Source: Limnomonas spitsbergensis (taxonomy: Eukaryota; Chlorophyta; Chlorophyceae; Chlamydomonadales). From it: a DNA stretch of 64,000 nt. The translations under genes were made by a program, and so were the position numbers. The stretch's first letter is position 1. Every line of letters starts with the position of its first letter. This document shows, piece after piece, positions 1-10,194 of this stretch. The notes under the pieces are model-generated. The model did no database searches and was not told the origin of the DNA. It was given only the letters and a program-made list of their open reading frames with translations. The stretch spans positions 248,001 through 312,000 of the forward strand of contig JAYJMM010000094.1 in the NCBI GenBank assembly GCA_037349105.1, given 5' to 3'.

Positions 1-2699
1 CCTGGACACAGTCAGTAGCTAAGGCTGCCCTAAACCCTGGACACAATCAGCAGCTAAGGCTGCCCTACACCCTGGGCACCCTCAGCAGCTAAGGCTGCAC
101 TAAACCCTGGACACGCTCAGCAGCTAAGGCTGCCCTAAACCCTGGACACACTCAGCAGCTAAGTCTGCCCTAAACCCTGGACACGCTCAGCAGCTAAGGC
201 TGCCCTAAACCCTGGACACACTCAGCAGCTAAGGCTGCCCTAGACCCTGGACACACTCAGCAGCTATGGCTGCCCTACACCCTGGACACGCTCAGCAGCC
301 AAGGCTGCCCTACACCCTGGACACAGTCAGCAGCTAAGGCTGTCCTAAACCCTGGACACCCTCAGCAGCTAAGGCCGCCCTAAACCCTGGACACACTCAG
401 TAGCTAAGGCTGCCGTACACCCTGGACACACTCAGCAGCTAAGGCTGCCCTACACCCTGGACACCCTCAGCAGCTAAGGCTGCCCTACACCCTGGACACA
501 CTCAGCAGCTAAGGCTGCCCTAAACCCTGGACACGCTCAGCAGCTAAGGCTGCCCTAAACCCTGGACACACTCAGCAGCTAAGGCTGCACTAAACCCTGG
601 ACACGCTCAGCAGCTAAGGCTGCCCTACACCCTGGACACGCTCAGCAGCCAAGGCTGTCCTAAACCCTGGACACCCTCAGCAGCTAAGGCCGCCCTAAAC
701 CCTGGACACACTCAGTAGCTAAGGCTGCCGTACACCCTGGTCACAGTCAGCAGCTAAGGCTGTCCTAAACCCTGGACACGCTCAGCAGCTATGGCTGCCC
801 TACACCCTGGACACACTCAGCAGCTATGGCTGCCTTACACCCTGGACACACTCAGCAGCTATGGCTGCTATACACCCTAGACACACTCAGTAGCTAAGGC
901 TGCCCTACACCCTGGACACAGTAAGCAGCTAAGGCTGCCCTAGACCCTGGACACGCTCAGCAGCTAAGGCTGCCCTAAACCCTGGACACACTCAGCAGCT
1001 AAGGCTGCCCTAAACCCTGGACACGCTCAGCAGCCAAGGCTGCCCTACACCCTGGACACAGTCAGCAGCTAAGGCTGTCCTAAACCCTGGACACCCTCAG
1101 CAGCTAAGGCCGCCCTAAACCCTGGACACACTCAGTAGCTAAGGCTGCCGTACACCCTGGACACAGTCAGCAGCTAAGGCTGTCCTAAACCCTGGACACG
1201 CTCAGCAGCTATGGCTGCCCTACACCCTGGACACACTCAGCAGCTATGGCTGCCCTACACCCTGGACACAGTCAGTAGCTAAGGCTGCCCTAGACCCTGG
1301 ACACGTTCAGCAGCTATGGCTGCCCTTAACCCTGGACACGCTCAGCAGCTAAGGCTGCCCTAAACCCTGGACAGGCTCAGCAGCTAAGGCTGCCGTACAC
1401 CCTGGACACACTCAGTAGCTTAGGCTGCCCTAGACCCTTGACACGCTCAGCAGCTAAGGCTGCCCTACATCCTGGACACACTCAGCAGCTAAGGCTGCCC
1501 TACACCCTGGACACCCTCAGCAGCTAAGGCTGCCCTAGACCCTGGACACCCTCAGCAGCTAAGGCTGCCCTACACCCTGGACACCCTCAGCAGCTAAGGC
1601 TGCCCTACACCCTGGACACCCTCAGCAGCTAAGGCTGCCCTAGACCCTGGACACCCTCAGCAGCTAAGGCTGCCCTACACCCTGGACACCCTCAGCAGCT
1701 AAGGCTGCCCTACACCCTGGACACGCTCAGCAGCTATGGCTGCCCTTAACCCTGGACACGCTCAGCAGCTAAGGCTGCCCTAAACCCTGGACAGGCTCAG
1801 CAGCTAAGGCTGCCGTACACCCTGGACACAGTCAGCAGCTAAGGCTGTCCTAAACCCTGGACACGCTCAGCAGCTATGGCTGCCCTACACCCTGGACACA
1901 CTCAGCAGCTATGGCTGCCCTACACCCTGGACACAGTCAGTAGCTAAGGCTGCCCTAGACCCTGGACACGTTCAGCAGCTATGGCTGCCCTTAACCCTGG
2001 ACACGCTCAGCAGCTAAGGCTGCCCTAAACCCTGGACAGGCTCAGCAGCTAAGGCTGCCGTACACCCTGGACACACTCAGTAGCTAAGGCTGCCCTAGAC
2101 CCTTGACACGCTCAGCAGCTAAGGCTGCCCTACATCCTGGACACACTCAGCAGCTAAGGCTGCCCTACACCCTGGACACCCTCAGCAGCTAAGGCTGCCC
2201 TAGACCCTGGACACCCTCAGCAGCTAAGGCTGCCCTACACCCTGGACACCCTCAGCAGCTAAGGCTGCCCTACACCCTGGACACCCTCAGCAGCTAAGGC
2301 TGCCCTAGACCCTGGACACCCTCAGCAGCTAAGGCTGCCCTACACCCTGGACACCCTCAGCAGCTAAGGCTGCCCTACACCCTGGACACGCTCAGCAGCT
2401 ATGGCTGCCCTTAACCCTGGACACGCTCAGCAGCTAAGGCTGCCCTAAACCCTGGACAGGCTCAGCAGCTAAGGCTGCCGTACACCCTGGACACACTCAG
2501 TAGCTAAGGCTGCCCTAGACCCTTGACACGCTCAGCAGCTAAGGCTGCCCTACACCCTGGACACGCTCAGCAGCTAAGGCTGCCCTACACCCTGGACACC
2601 CTCAGCAGCTAAGGCTGCCCTACACCCTGGACACACTCAGCAGCTAAGGCTGCCCTACACCCTGGACACACTCAGCAGCTAAGTCTGCCCTAAACCCTG
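1..2699. repeat. 35-bp tandem array with higher-order structure
   Basis: About 77 head-to-tail copies of a 35-bp unit. The core reads CCCTGGACACACTCAGCAGC followed by TAAGGCTGCCCTAAA, so each unit carries a CCCTAAA-like word. Variants are not random. The 420-bp segment (12 units) from 1321 recurs almost unchanged at 1986, and marked variants such as GGCCGCCC return at 376, 691 and 1111, always multiples of 35 apart. This is higher-order duplication. The array starts before the window and ends within 12 bp of the splice donor of the neighbouring minus-strand RING gene, so it is probably intronic. Confidence 0.97.
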
Positions 2700-2710
2700 A
2701 ACCTGCTCAC

Positions 2711-4759
2711 CAGAGGGCTGCTGCTCTTGCGGATGTTGTCACAACACTTGGAGCAGACCGTGACATGGCCGCATGGCTGGAACACCACGTTCTTAACATT
2801 CTCCATGCACAGCGCACACTCGTCGTCGTCGTCATTTGGCGCAATAGGGACCGCCACGGGTCTGGCGGCGGCAGCCGCAGCCTTGGTCCTCGCTGCTTCC
2901 ATCATAACACGCATCTGCTGCAGCTTCTGCGCGCTCAGCGCCGGGGGGGCCGCGACGGCACCGGCCGCCGGGCGCTGCTGCTGCTGCCCGCTGGCGGCCT
3001 GCCTGGCAAGCACTTCGGCAAGACCAGGGATCATCGGGCGGATGCCTGGAGGTGCTGCGGCAGCGGCAGGTACACCGGGAGGTCCCCGCTGACCAGCCGC
3101 GGCAGCCGCTGCCATTGCGGGTGGCTGCATCATCATCACAGGCCGGATGACGTTCGGATTGACCAAAGGGCGCATCACGGGGACCAGCGGACGCGGCCCA
3201 CCGGCAGCCGCCGCTGTTCTGGGAACGGCTGCTGGCCTCATCAGGTGCTGCAAGGCGAGCGGGATGGTGGAGGCCGCCTGGGATGGGTTGAGTGGCGGGG
3301 CGGCCACCGCCGCCGCCACTACCGGCGGGGCGGGTACGGCAACGGCTGCCGGCGCAGCCGCAGCATTGACTGCAGCCGCAGCGTTCTTTTTCTTCTTTAC
3401 CTTGGTTTCGGCGGCCGGCTCCGTCGACGGGCCCCCGGCAGCCGGTGCAGCAGGAGCAGCCGCTGCCTCGGTGGTTGCCTTAACCTTGGCCTTCTTCTTG
3501 CCTGCTTCAGACGCCGCTGCAGCCACTGCCGCAGCCGCGGTCTCCGCTTTGAGCTTGGCCGCCTCCGCCTTCGCAGCATCTGCCCTGGCCTTCAGCCTGG
3601 CTGCCTCCAGCTTCGCCTCGGCTGCCGCCGTCGCCTCTGCTTCCGCAGCCTGCACCCTCATCTCCTGCTCTGCCTTCAAGTCCGCAGCCATTTTCGCGGC
3701 GTCGGCCAGCTCCGTCGCTTCCTCGTCGTCAGAGTTCCCCCCTGCAGCAGCCGGGCCACCCGCCGCCTTCTTCGCCTTCGCGTTCTTCTTCTTCTCTTTC
3801 TTCTTCGCAAGTTTAGCCTTGGCGGCATCCTCCTCGGCAATCAGCTCTTCCTCGATCCGCTTCCTCTCTGCATCTTTTAGAAGGTTGGCTGCAGCGGTCA
3901 TCTCCGGGGTTTTCTCCGCAACGGGCGCAGCTCCCTTGACTCCGGTCTCCGGTTGCAGAGGTCTCCGGTTGGAGGTCTCCTGTTTAGCCTTGGCAGCCAC
4001 TGAAGGTTCTGCCGCTGGGTTTTTGGCTGCTGGGGTCTTTGAGGAGCTGGCTGGAGTTGCAGCAGCAGCAGCCGCTGCAGCAGTGGCGGCCAGCTTCGGG
4101 TCTGGCACGCGGTCACCTGAGGCAATCGTCGCGTAGGCCGGCGTTTGGCCGGCAGGGGTGGGGTACTTCTTGGCAGGCTTGTCGGGCACTGCGGCAGCGA
4201 CGGGGACGGGCGCAGCAGCTGCTGCTGGTGCAGGCGTCGCAGCAGCTGCTGCAGGCGCGGGTGCAGATGCGGGAGCGCCTGCAGGGCCTCTTGCACTGGT
4301 GGAATGGGTGACCCTGGTGGGTGTGATAGCGACGGGTGCTTGCGCAGCCTCGGCCGCATCCAAGGCCGCAGCTGCCGGCCCCAACAGAGCCTGCAGCGCG
4401 GCGACATCCCCGTCGGTAGGGAGGCCCGACATGACGGAGGTCGGTCCTGGCGCCGGCTTCACGGGCGCGGGCGCGGGGGAGGGCGCAGCGTCGGCGGCTG
4501 CGACGGGCTGCGCTGGGACAGTTGCAGCAGCAGGGGCATCGGGGAGGGGCGGCTCGAACCCGTCCATGAGCAGCTCTGTCGGGTCGTTGGAAGCAGTAGC
4601 CTCGAGGACCTCTCCCGGCCTCAGCAGGATTCGGGTGCTGAGGTAGTCGAGGTTGGTCGTCTTCCCGTCATCGATCAAACCCGGCATGACAGGTAGCTCG
4701 TCGATTGCGATATCATCGCCACCGCCGCTGGTGGCATCGGTTGCCGCTGCGCCTGCCAT
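2711..4759 (-). CDS. Ala/Pro-rich protein with C-terminal RING finger (exon, 3' end continues outside window)
   Basis: An open exon of 683 codons from the ATG at 4759, chosen because it has a good context and begins compositionally typical protein (MAGAAATDATSGGGDD); the frame stays open further upstream. The first two thirds are Ala/Pro-rich low complexity, with a Lys/Glu/Ala-rich probable coiled coil around residues 290-430. The end holds the first six zinc ligands of a C3HC4 RING: CALC, then CGHVTVCSKC. This is the XIAP-like type found in E3 ubiquitin ligases. The last CPxC pair is missing from the open frame. Instead a canonical donor (GTGAGC, plus-strand 2710-2705) follows the codons for SSSPL, so the missing pair should lie in a next exon beyond the 35-bp array, outside the window. 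E3 ligase function is inferred; targets are unknown. Confidence 0.7.
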
Positions 4760-6725
4760 GTGGCCTAAGGGAGGTATTGGGGAGGGCAGGAGAACAGGCC
4801 ATGACATGGCTAACTTGTAGCTGGAGAGCGATAGAAATGGCATGCTGACGTGCTGCAAGTCGCAAATTTGACCCAATGTATGCATCCCACATGGTGCATG
4901 TAGCGCAAGTAGCAGTCCACCGGGTTCACAGGACGTGTTCTTTGTGCTGTGATTTACCCTGTAGGACAGCAGTGCTGTCCAACAAGATCTGTCAGTTTCA
5001 CAACTCGTGGCATGTGGGGATCTTAACAAGCGACAAGAGAAAGAATGAAAGATACTCTTGTCTACATAGATTCTTTATTCAGGGTTGCTGTTTCGGTGTC
5101 ATCCTGTCCATGCATGACCGTGAGCCTTTTTCGAAAGAGCCGGGCAGCGCGACCTGGTCTAACAGGGTGGGCAAACTAAAGAAGTATGGAGGAACGTACT
5201 TGAAACAAAGATAGCGAAGGGAGAGCAAGGTAGCCGCCCCCCACCCGAAATAAACGGGGAGGAGACCATGCACCATCACCATGCACAGCAACATTATGCA
5301 TGCCATTGCCTGCATGCATCACAAGTCATGGATTCACCCGCACACTAGAGATTGCTGACAAGTGCTCAAGAACGCTTTGCCAGAGCTGTTTCGGGTAATG
5401 GGGTCACCTGGCTGCCCGTGCTCGTTGTCTGGTTAAGAATTGGAAGCAGCCATTTCTTACCCTGAATCACTGCAAAATAAGGACGAAGCGTTTCCAGCCT
5501 AGGCATCACTCTCTAGTTCAAACACCAGGTTTGCCGGGGGTCCCCCAATCGAGCCTCTCCGTTTTCGACCAGTGCTACCCAGCGTTGTTGTTTTAGCCAT
5601 TGTTGCCCCCGATGCTGGGTGGTCATCGAAAATCTTGCCATCGCCATTTCAAGCTATAGATTGAGGGGATATGATTCCCGCCCCCATGCCCCTCCCTATC
5701 GCCTACCTTTGGAGATTGCACCGTTGGCCTGGGACTCGTGTTTCTGATTGGAGATCTCAGCCACTGAGGGCATATCTGGAGCAGATTCTTGAGTGAGTTG
5801 AGTCGGGAGTAGATCTTGAGCGCGCCTGAGAGTGCAGGCCTCGTAAAGAGCAGAAGATTTCGACCGAGGTGATATTTCGAGGAGTTTATACCCAGGAATA
5901 TGGAGTTCCGGGCGTAGTTGAGAGCGTCCCAGGCGCCAGTCTGTTCACGAGATCAAACACTGAGGAGCTCGGAGTTCGGGGGGAAACGGGTTATGAGCCA
6001 GGAGAGGGGCTGTATTCCAAACCTTGTCGATGGATTTACTGTGGCATTATGGAGTGAGAAGCAAAGCGCACAAATCGAGCATGTAACATGCACCAGGATG
6101 GGTCTGATTCACCGATGCTGAGCCTGCCGGAAAAGAAAGGGCCTGTCCCATCAGTTTTGGCCAAGCCAAGGCTTCGAGTGTACAGATTTCAGAGAAACGA
6201 TGAATCATCAAATTCCATCGAACAACGAGACTCCTGAGACTCCTGAGACTCCTGAGTCTCAGCGTAAAAACGGCATCTCATCTCGAGCACATGCCTGACA
6301 TGCCGGTAGCTGCTGGGAGTGCCGGGGTGGTTGCACGCCTTTAGCCCTCAATTATCCACTGACCCTGTATTTGTGCACCATTCCACCTTGGGACACTGCC
6401 GGGCAGCCACCACTGGACCGGTGGGTATCCAGTCCTCATCTACCGTATGTACCTGTGATCACTGACCAATGGCTCAAGCAGCAAGGCTTGGTGTGTTGGA
6501 CCCATGAGGCCGTGCGTGGGCCATGCATGACATAGCTGATTTGTAGCTGGAGCACGCTTAAGTAAACAGGTATTTGCACTCACGCGGCCGAATTTTGAGA
6601 GCTGGTCCAGATGTGCAGCTGTCACGAGGTACCAGTGACCCTGAAGTATCACTGCGCTCAGCAGTCACTGCCTGGGACGCGGCGGTGGAGGCAATGACAA
6701 CGCGCTGGCCATCCGACGCGCTGCC
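4760..6725. other. no convincing gene; presumed promoter side of the RING gene
   Basis: Short open frames only, none with recognisable domains or conserved splice pattern. It should contain the promoter and 5' leader of the minus-strand RING gene. Around 5122-5165 there is a diverged copy of a dispersed repeat also present at 35309-35385 and, inverted, at 36593-36662. At 6228-6260 a 10-bp word (GAGACTCCTG) is repeated three times. Confidence 0.5.
6616..6669 (+). repeat. 54-bp arm of a long-range inverted repeat
   Basis: The reverse complement of this stretch matches 14702-14755 at 51 of 54 positions. The two arms bracket the retroelement about 8 kb apart. Confidence 0.85.
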
Positions 6726-7468
6726 ATGAAAAGGCAGACCACCAGCCTTTTTCACTCCCAGAACCAGGTGTACCGGCGGGAGCACAGTGATTGCATGACA
6801 AAGATTTTGCTGCGTCGGCGCCGCCGCGGCCGTGGTGGCCGCGGCCGAGGGGGCTCTGGGCAGCATGACGATGAGTTGCAATCGCAGCCCTCCGCTTCGG
6901 GGGCCGTTGATCCGCAGCGCATGTCCCCTAAGCGCTCTGCGTCACCTGGCGGCGTCCAGGATGCGCAGAACGCCTCTGCGGGCTGGACGACTAGCAAAAA
7001 CCTAGTTAGTCATGCATATCCCTACACCCTGAACCCTAATCCCAGTGGCTTGGTGAAGAAGCAGAAGTGAGGATGCAAGTTGAGCTGCGTGCCAAGGCGG
7101 GGCCGATGCCTTCTGGATACCTCTTGGGGCTCCTCCAGGTTAGGGTTTAGGGTTGATGGTTTAGGGTTTAGGGTTCTCTCCCTGAACCCTAAACCGTTCA
7201 CCCTTCGCCCTTCACCCCCTGCACCCGAACCTATAATCCCGACCACCCAAAATCAGCTTCGACGTGAACAGACTGTGACCGTGACCGCAGCCGCAGCCGC
7301 AGCCGCTGCCGCAGCCGCAGCCAGGGAACCATATATCACCACTGCGTTCAACGTCCACGAGTGGATCTCCCACCCGCAGCTTAAGCGGTTCCGTGCGGCT
7401 GTTGCTGCGGACAGGGCTGCAGGAGCCTCTGATGATGATGATGGGACCTCCTGGTACTCCCTCTCAAG
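6726..7468 (+). CDS. Gag-like or host basic protein, spliced, RGG-rich (uncertain)
   Basis: ATG at 6726 opens a frame with a strongly basic RRRRRGRGGRGRGG stretch, as in RNA-binding or nucleocapsid-like proteins. Three segments join in phase 0 if two short introns are removed. Exon 6726-7004 ends at GTTAGT; exon 7046-7138 (WLGEEAEVRMQVELRAKAG...) lies between CCCAG and GTTAGG; exon 7257-7468 starts after AATCAG and encodes a poly-Ala stretch, then FNVHEWISHPQLKRF and an Asp-rich patch. The first intron would be only 41 nt, unusually short. Both introns carry CCCTAA/TTTAGGG motifs. It could be the Gag of the downstream element, as the frame matches, or the end of an unrelated host gene. Confidence 0.4.
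7165..7195. repeat. telomere-like hairpin in a probable intron
   Basis: GGTTTAGGGTTC at 7165-7176 is the exact reverse complement of 7184-7195, giving a 12-bp stem with a 7-nt loop. It sits between a good donor (7139) and acceptor (7256). Confidence 0.8.
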
Positions 7469-7478
7469 GTGTTGGTAG

Positions 7479-8638
7479 TCATTCGTCGAGCTCAACTCGC
7501 CTGCGGCTGGAGATCACGCTGCTATCAAGGAGTACGTTTACGACTTGCTCGGGCTCCCCACGTGTGGGACCCCAACTAACTGAAGGTGGGCGCGGTACCG
7601 GGATCGGAGACTGTTTAGGCAAGTGCTGCGCATGTACCCCGTTCCCCGCATCGCTTCCCCCTTTCAGGCCCAGCCTAGGCTAGGTGACTTGGGTGGTACG
7701 CCTTTGCTGCGCCTTCTGCGTATGCAACGTTTGCGGATCTGGCGCCAACGGTTGAATGTAGTGAAGGCAAGACTCAGGGATAGGCGCTTGAAGCGTAAGG
7801 CCAACAGAGCGCAGGCAGTAGTGGATCTAGCTGCTAGGCAGATGCTGAACTCTGTGCGTCGCCCTGCCAGGATTGAGGTCTCCTGTGCACTGGTGCGTGA
7901 ATGTAAAAATGTGCGCTGCAACGTGGGTCCCCCTGCCTCAGAAAGGTTCACCTGGTTCGGTCGGATTGCGCTGCTTGTTGTTCTCACGTTGTTCCTGATC
8001 ACTGGATCTGCCTAGGCTACGCCTGGGCTCAGCGATATGCCCACATTGGCTCAAGAAGCCGTGTTTTCAAGGATGCCGGCCGTCCCCTTATGCCCCCAGC
8101 AGGAGTGGGCAGCTTTCCAGGCTGATGTCTGGTACCCAGATCCTTTTGTAGAGCCTTTCCTGCAGCCCAACGTAGGATTGGGTGAAGTGCCCATAGAGGA
8201 CTCATGGGCCCTTGATAGCCTGACCCCCGACAGCCCTGCTGATCCAGTCGAACCAGGAAAACACCAAAAGATGAAAGATGGGTGGACTCAAGGGGATCAC
8301 CCTGAAATGTCTGCTGCAGAGCGCCAGGAGTTTGTCCGGGATCTAGGGCACATGATCAAAGAGACTAGTGCGTTCGAGCTCGCTGATCTGACTGGCTACT
8401 GTGGACGGGTCCCTGATTCAACCATTGGACCTCCTGGAGTGTTGGTGGAAGTCCCTGCAGGTGCTGTACCGCGCAAGAGCCGGAGGCGTTCCCCGCTGGA
8501 GACTGATGTCATGAACGAGCACATGCAGCCCTTGTTGGCCGCGGGGTTCATAGAGCCTTGTCCCTTTGCCACCTTGACGCATGAAGCGGTGATTGCAGGG
8601 AAGAAGGATCCAATCACTGGTGTGGACAGACAAGCGTT
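7479..8638 (+). CDS. pol N-terminal region leading into reverse transcriptase (broken frame)
   Basis: One frame reads like a continuous protein but is cut by TGA at 7581 and TAG at 8013. Segments: AAIKEYVYDLLGLPTCG; an Arg-rich helix (RLRIWRQRLNVVKARLRDRR); a hydrophobic, membrane-like stretch (IALLVVLTLFLITG) at about 7966-8009 just before the TAG; an acidic Pro-rich region from the ATG at 8037; then the N-terminal edge of RT (MNEHMQPLLAAGFIEP, then GKKDPITG). In gypsy elements this last part precedes the first RT motif. The frame is lost at about 8640. A membrane-like segment is unusual for this position; its role is unknown. Confidence 0.65.
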
Positions 8639-8640
8639 GA

Positions 8641-10194
8641 TGCATCAATTATGGTAAGGTTGCGGGGGGGAAAAACGCCTTCACACCACCTGATCCCTAT
8701 CCGCTGCCTTTACCTGAGGAGTTGTTTGCTGAAACCAAAGGCTGCAAGTTCTTTTCGGTATGTGATATGAAGTCAGGGTTTGGGCAGACAAAGCTTGACC
8801 CTGCGTGCCAGCATAAGACTGCTTTCTGGTGGAATCGTCAGTTATGGCAGACTAAGAGGGACACCTTCGGGTTGTCAAATATGCCAGCTTATTTCCAGCG
8901 AGTCATGACGACCACGATTCCGGACGCAGGGCTGGGTCATTGCTGCTGTTGCTTCATTGATGATGTGCTGATGTTCACTAAAGATCTTGCGTCACACAAG
9001 GTAGTTGTCGCTGCTTTACTGGCCGCACTGCAGAAGGTGGGTCTGAAGGTCCACCCGGGTAAATGCAAATTCTGTTTTGATGTAGTAGAATATCTGGGGC
9101 ACATGATTGGCGCTAGGGGGATCTCTCCCAGTGAGACCAAAGTCACTGCCATATGTGCCCTGCCCACTCCCACATCTGTCCATGAATTGAGGAGGGTCCT
9201 TGGTTTTGCCAATTACTATCGTTGTTATGTGCCTGACTTCTCAACAATGGCCAGCCCCCTAACTGAGTTGCTTAAGAACGACGTGGCCTGGGAGTGGACG
9301 CCAGCACGGGACGTTGCTTGGAACAAGCTGAAGGATGCACTGTGCCAGCCAGGCAATGCGCTTCGAAATCCTGATCTCAGTCGTAGGTACATCTTGCACA
9401 CTGACTGGTCCCAGAAAGGTATGTCTGCAGTGCTGGGGCAGTTGGATGATGATAGACATGAGTACATGGTTGCTTGTATCAGCAGGACATGCAATGTGCA
9501 TGAGGCCAATTATGGCTCCTATAAGGGGGAGATGGTTGCTGCGGTATGGGGAGTCCGCAGTTTCCGGTACTATCTGTTAGGAGCCCAACTGCCCTTTCTC
9601 ATGATTAGTGACCATAAAGGGTTGTCATGGCTCATGTCCAATCGTGAGTTGGAGGGGCAGTACGCCAGATGGTCAGTGATGTTGAGCCCCTTCTCATTTG
9701 AGCTGCAGTATAAGCCAGGGGTAAAACACATCGTGGCCGACGTCCCCAGTCGTTATCCGGTGCCCTCTTCTGCAGACACGACCGGCACTCGGGAAACCCA
9801 CTTAAGTGTGGACTGGCCAGTCCAGTTAGACGACAGGTTTTGTAAGAAGGCAGAGAATGATGCCCCTCACGCCTTTTCACTGATGGTTGCATGCTTCTCC
9901 CGCATCCCGCAGTCCCCTGTGCCTTGGGCCCAATCAACGGTTGCAGAAGCTCTGACTGAGCTAGCCGAACCTGGCAGTTCCATTCCTGTTAGTGACTCAG
10001 TGCTGATTCCCCGACCTGCCGTGTGGCCTGGAGTGGAAATAGAAATTCTCGCGGAGGAATCCCCGTTGTTTGGTAGTGAGATGTTGAGTAATGCTTCACC
10101 GCTAATTGTCTGCCTGTGTCCCCACTACGTCTCACCCACAGGCATCAGGCGTTGCGAGCAAGGGCTGCTGCGCAGGTTGAGGCCTGTTTGCTGA
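8641..10194 (+). CDS. reverse transcriptase and RNase H of the gypsy-like element
   Basis: The frame is coding from the codon at 8641 (CINYGKVAG, PPDPYPLPLPEE), although no ATG starts it. RT motifs follow: FFSVCDMKSGFGQTKL, FGLSNMPAYFQRVM, the catalytic box FIDDV (a YxDD variant, about 8955-8970), and LGHMIGARGI. RNase H follows from about 9385, with acidic residues in HTDWSQKG, the Glu of YKGEMVAAVWGVRSF and ISDHKGL, ending in VADVPSRYP near 9760. A linker of some 140 residues without known domain runs to TGA at 10192. It belongs with the preceding frame: the KKD...TG motif and the C-I-N-Y motif of RT are split by a one-base insertion at about 8636-8643. Confidence 0.93.
   Translation, partial: CINYGKVAGGKNAFTPPDPYPLPLPEELFAETKGCKFFSVCDMKSGFGQTKLDPACQHKTAFWWNRQLWQTKRDTFGLSNMPAYFQRVMTTTIPDAGLGHCCCCFIDDVLMFTKDLASHKVVVAALLAALQKVGLKVHPGKCKFCFDVVEYLGHMIGARGISPSETKVTAICALPTPTSVHELRRVLGFANYYRCYVPDFSTMASPLTELLKNDVAWEWTPARDVAWNKLKDALCQPGNALRNPDLSRRYILHTDWSQKGMSAVLGQLDDDRHEYMVACISRTCNVHEANYGSYKGEMVAAVWGVRSFRYYLLGAQLPFLMISDHKGLSWLMSNRELEGQYARWSVMLSPFSFELQYKPGVKHIVADVPSRYPVPSSADTTGTRETHLSVDWPVQLDDRFCKKAENDAPHAFSLMVACFSRIPQSPVPWAQSTVAEALTELAEPGSSIPVSDSVLIPRPAVWPGVEIEILAEESPLFGSEMLSNASPLIVCLCPHYVSPTGIRRCEQGLLRRLRPVC

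Noticed and set aside
1..2699. Chromosome end (telomere)
   Set aside because: The CCCTAAA words are embedded in a 35-bp unit and are not pure telomeric repeats; coding sequence follows at once.
2727..4696. Plus-strand frames opposite the RING gene
   Set aside because: Antisense shadows of an Ala/Pro-rich, GC-rich exon; the minus strand has the RING motif and a donor.
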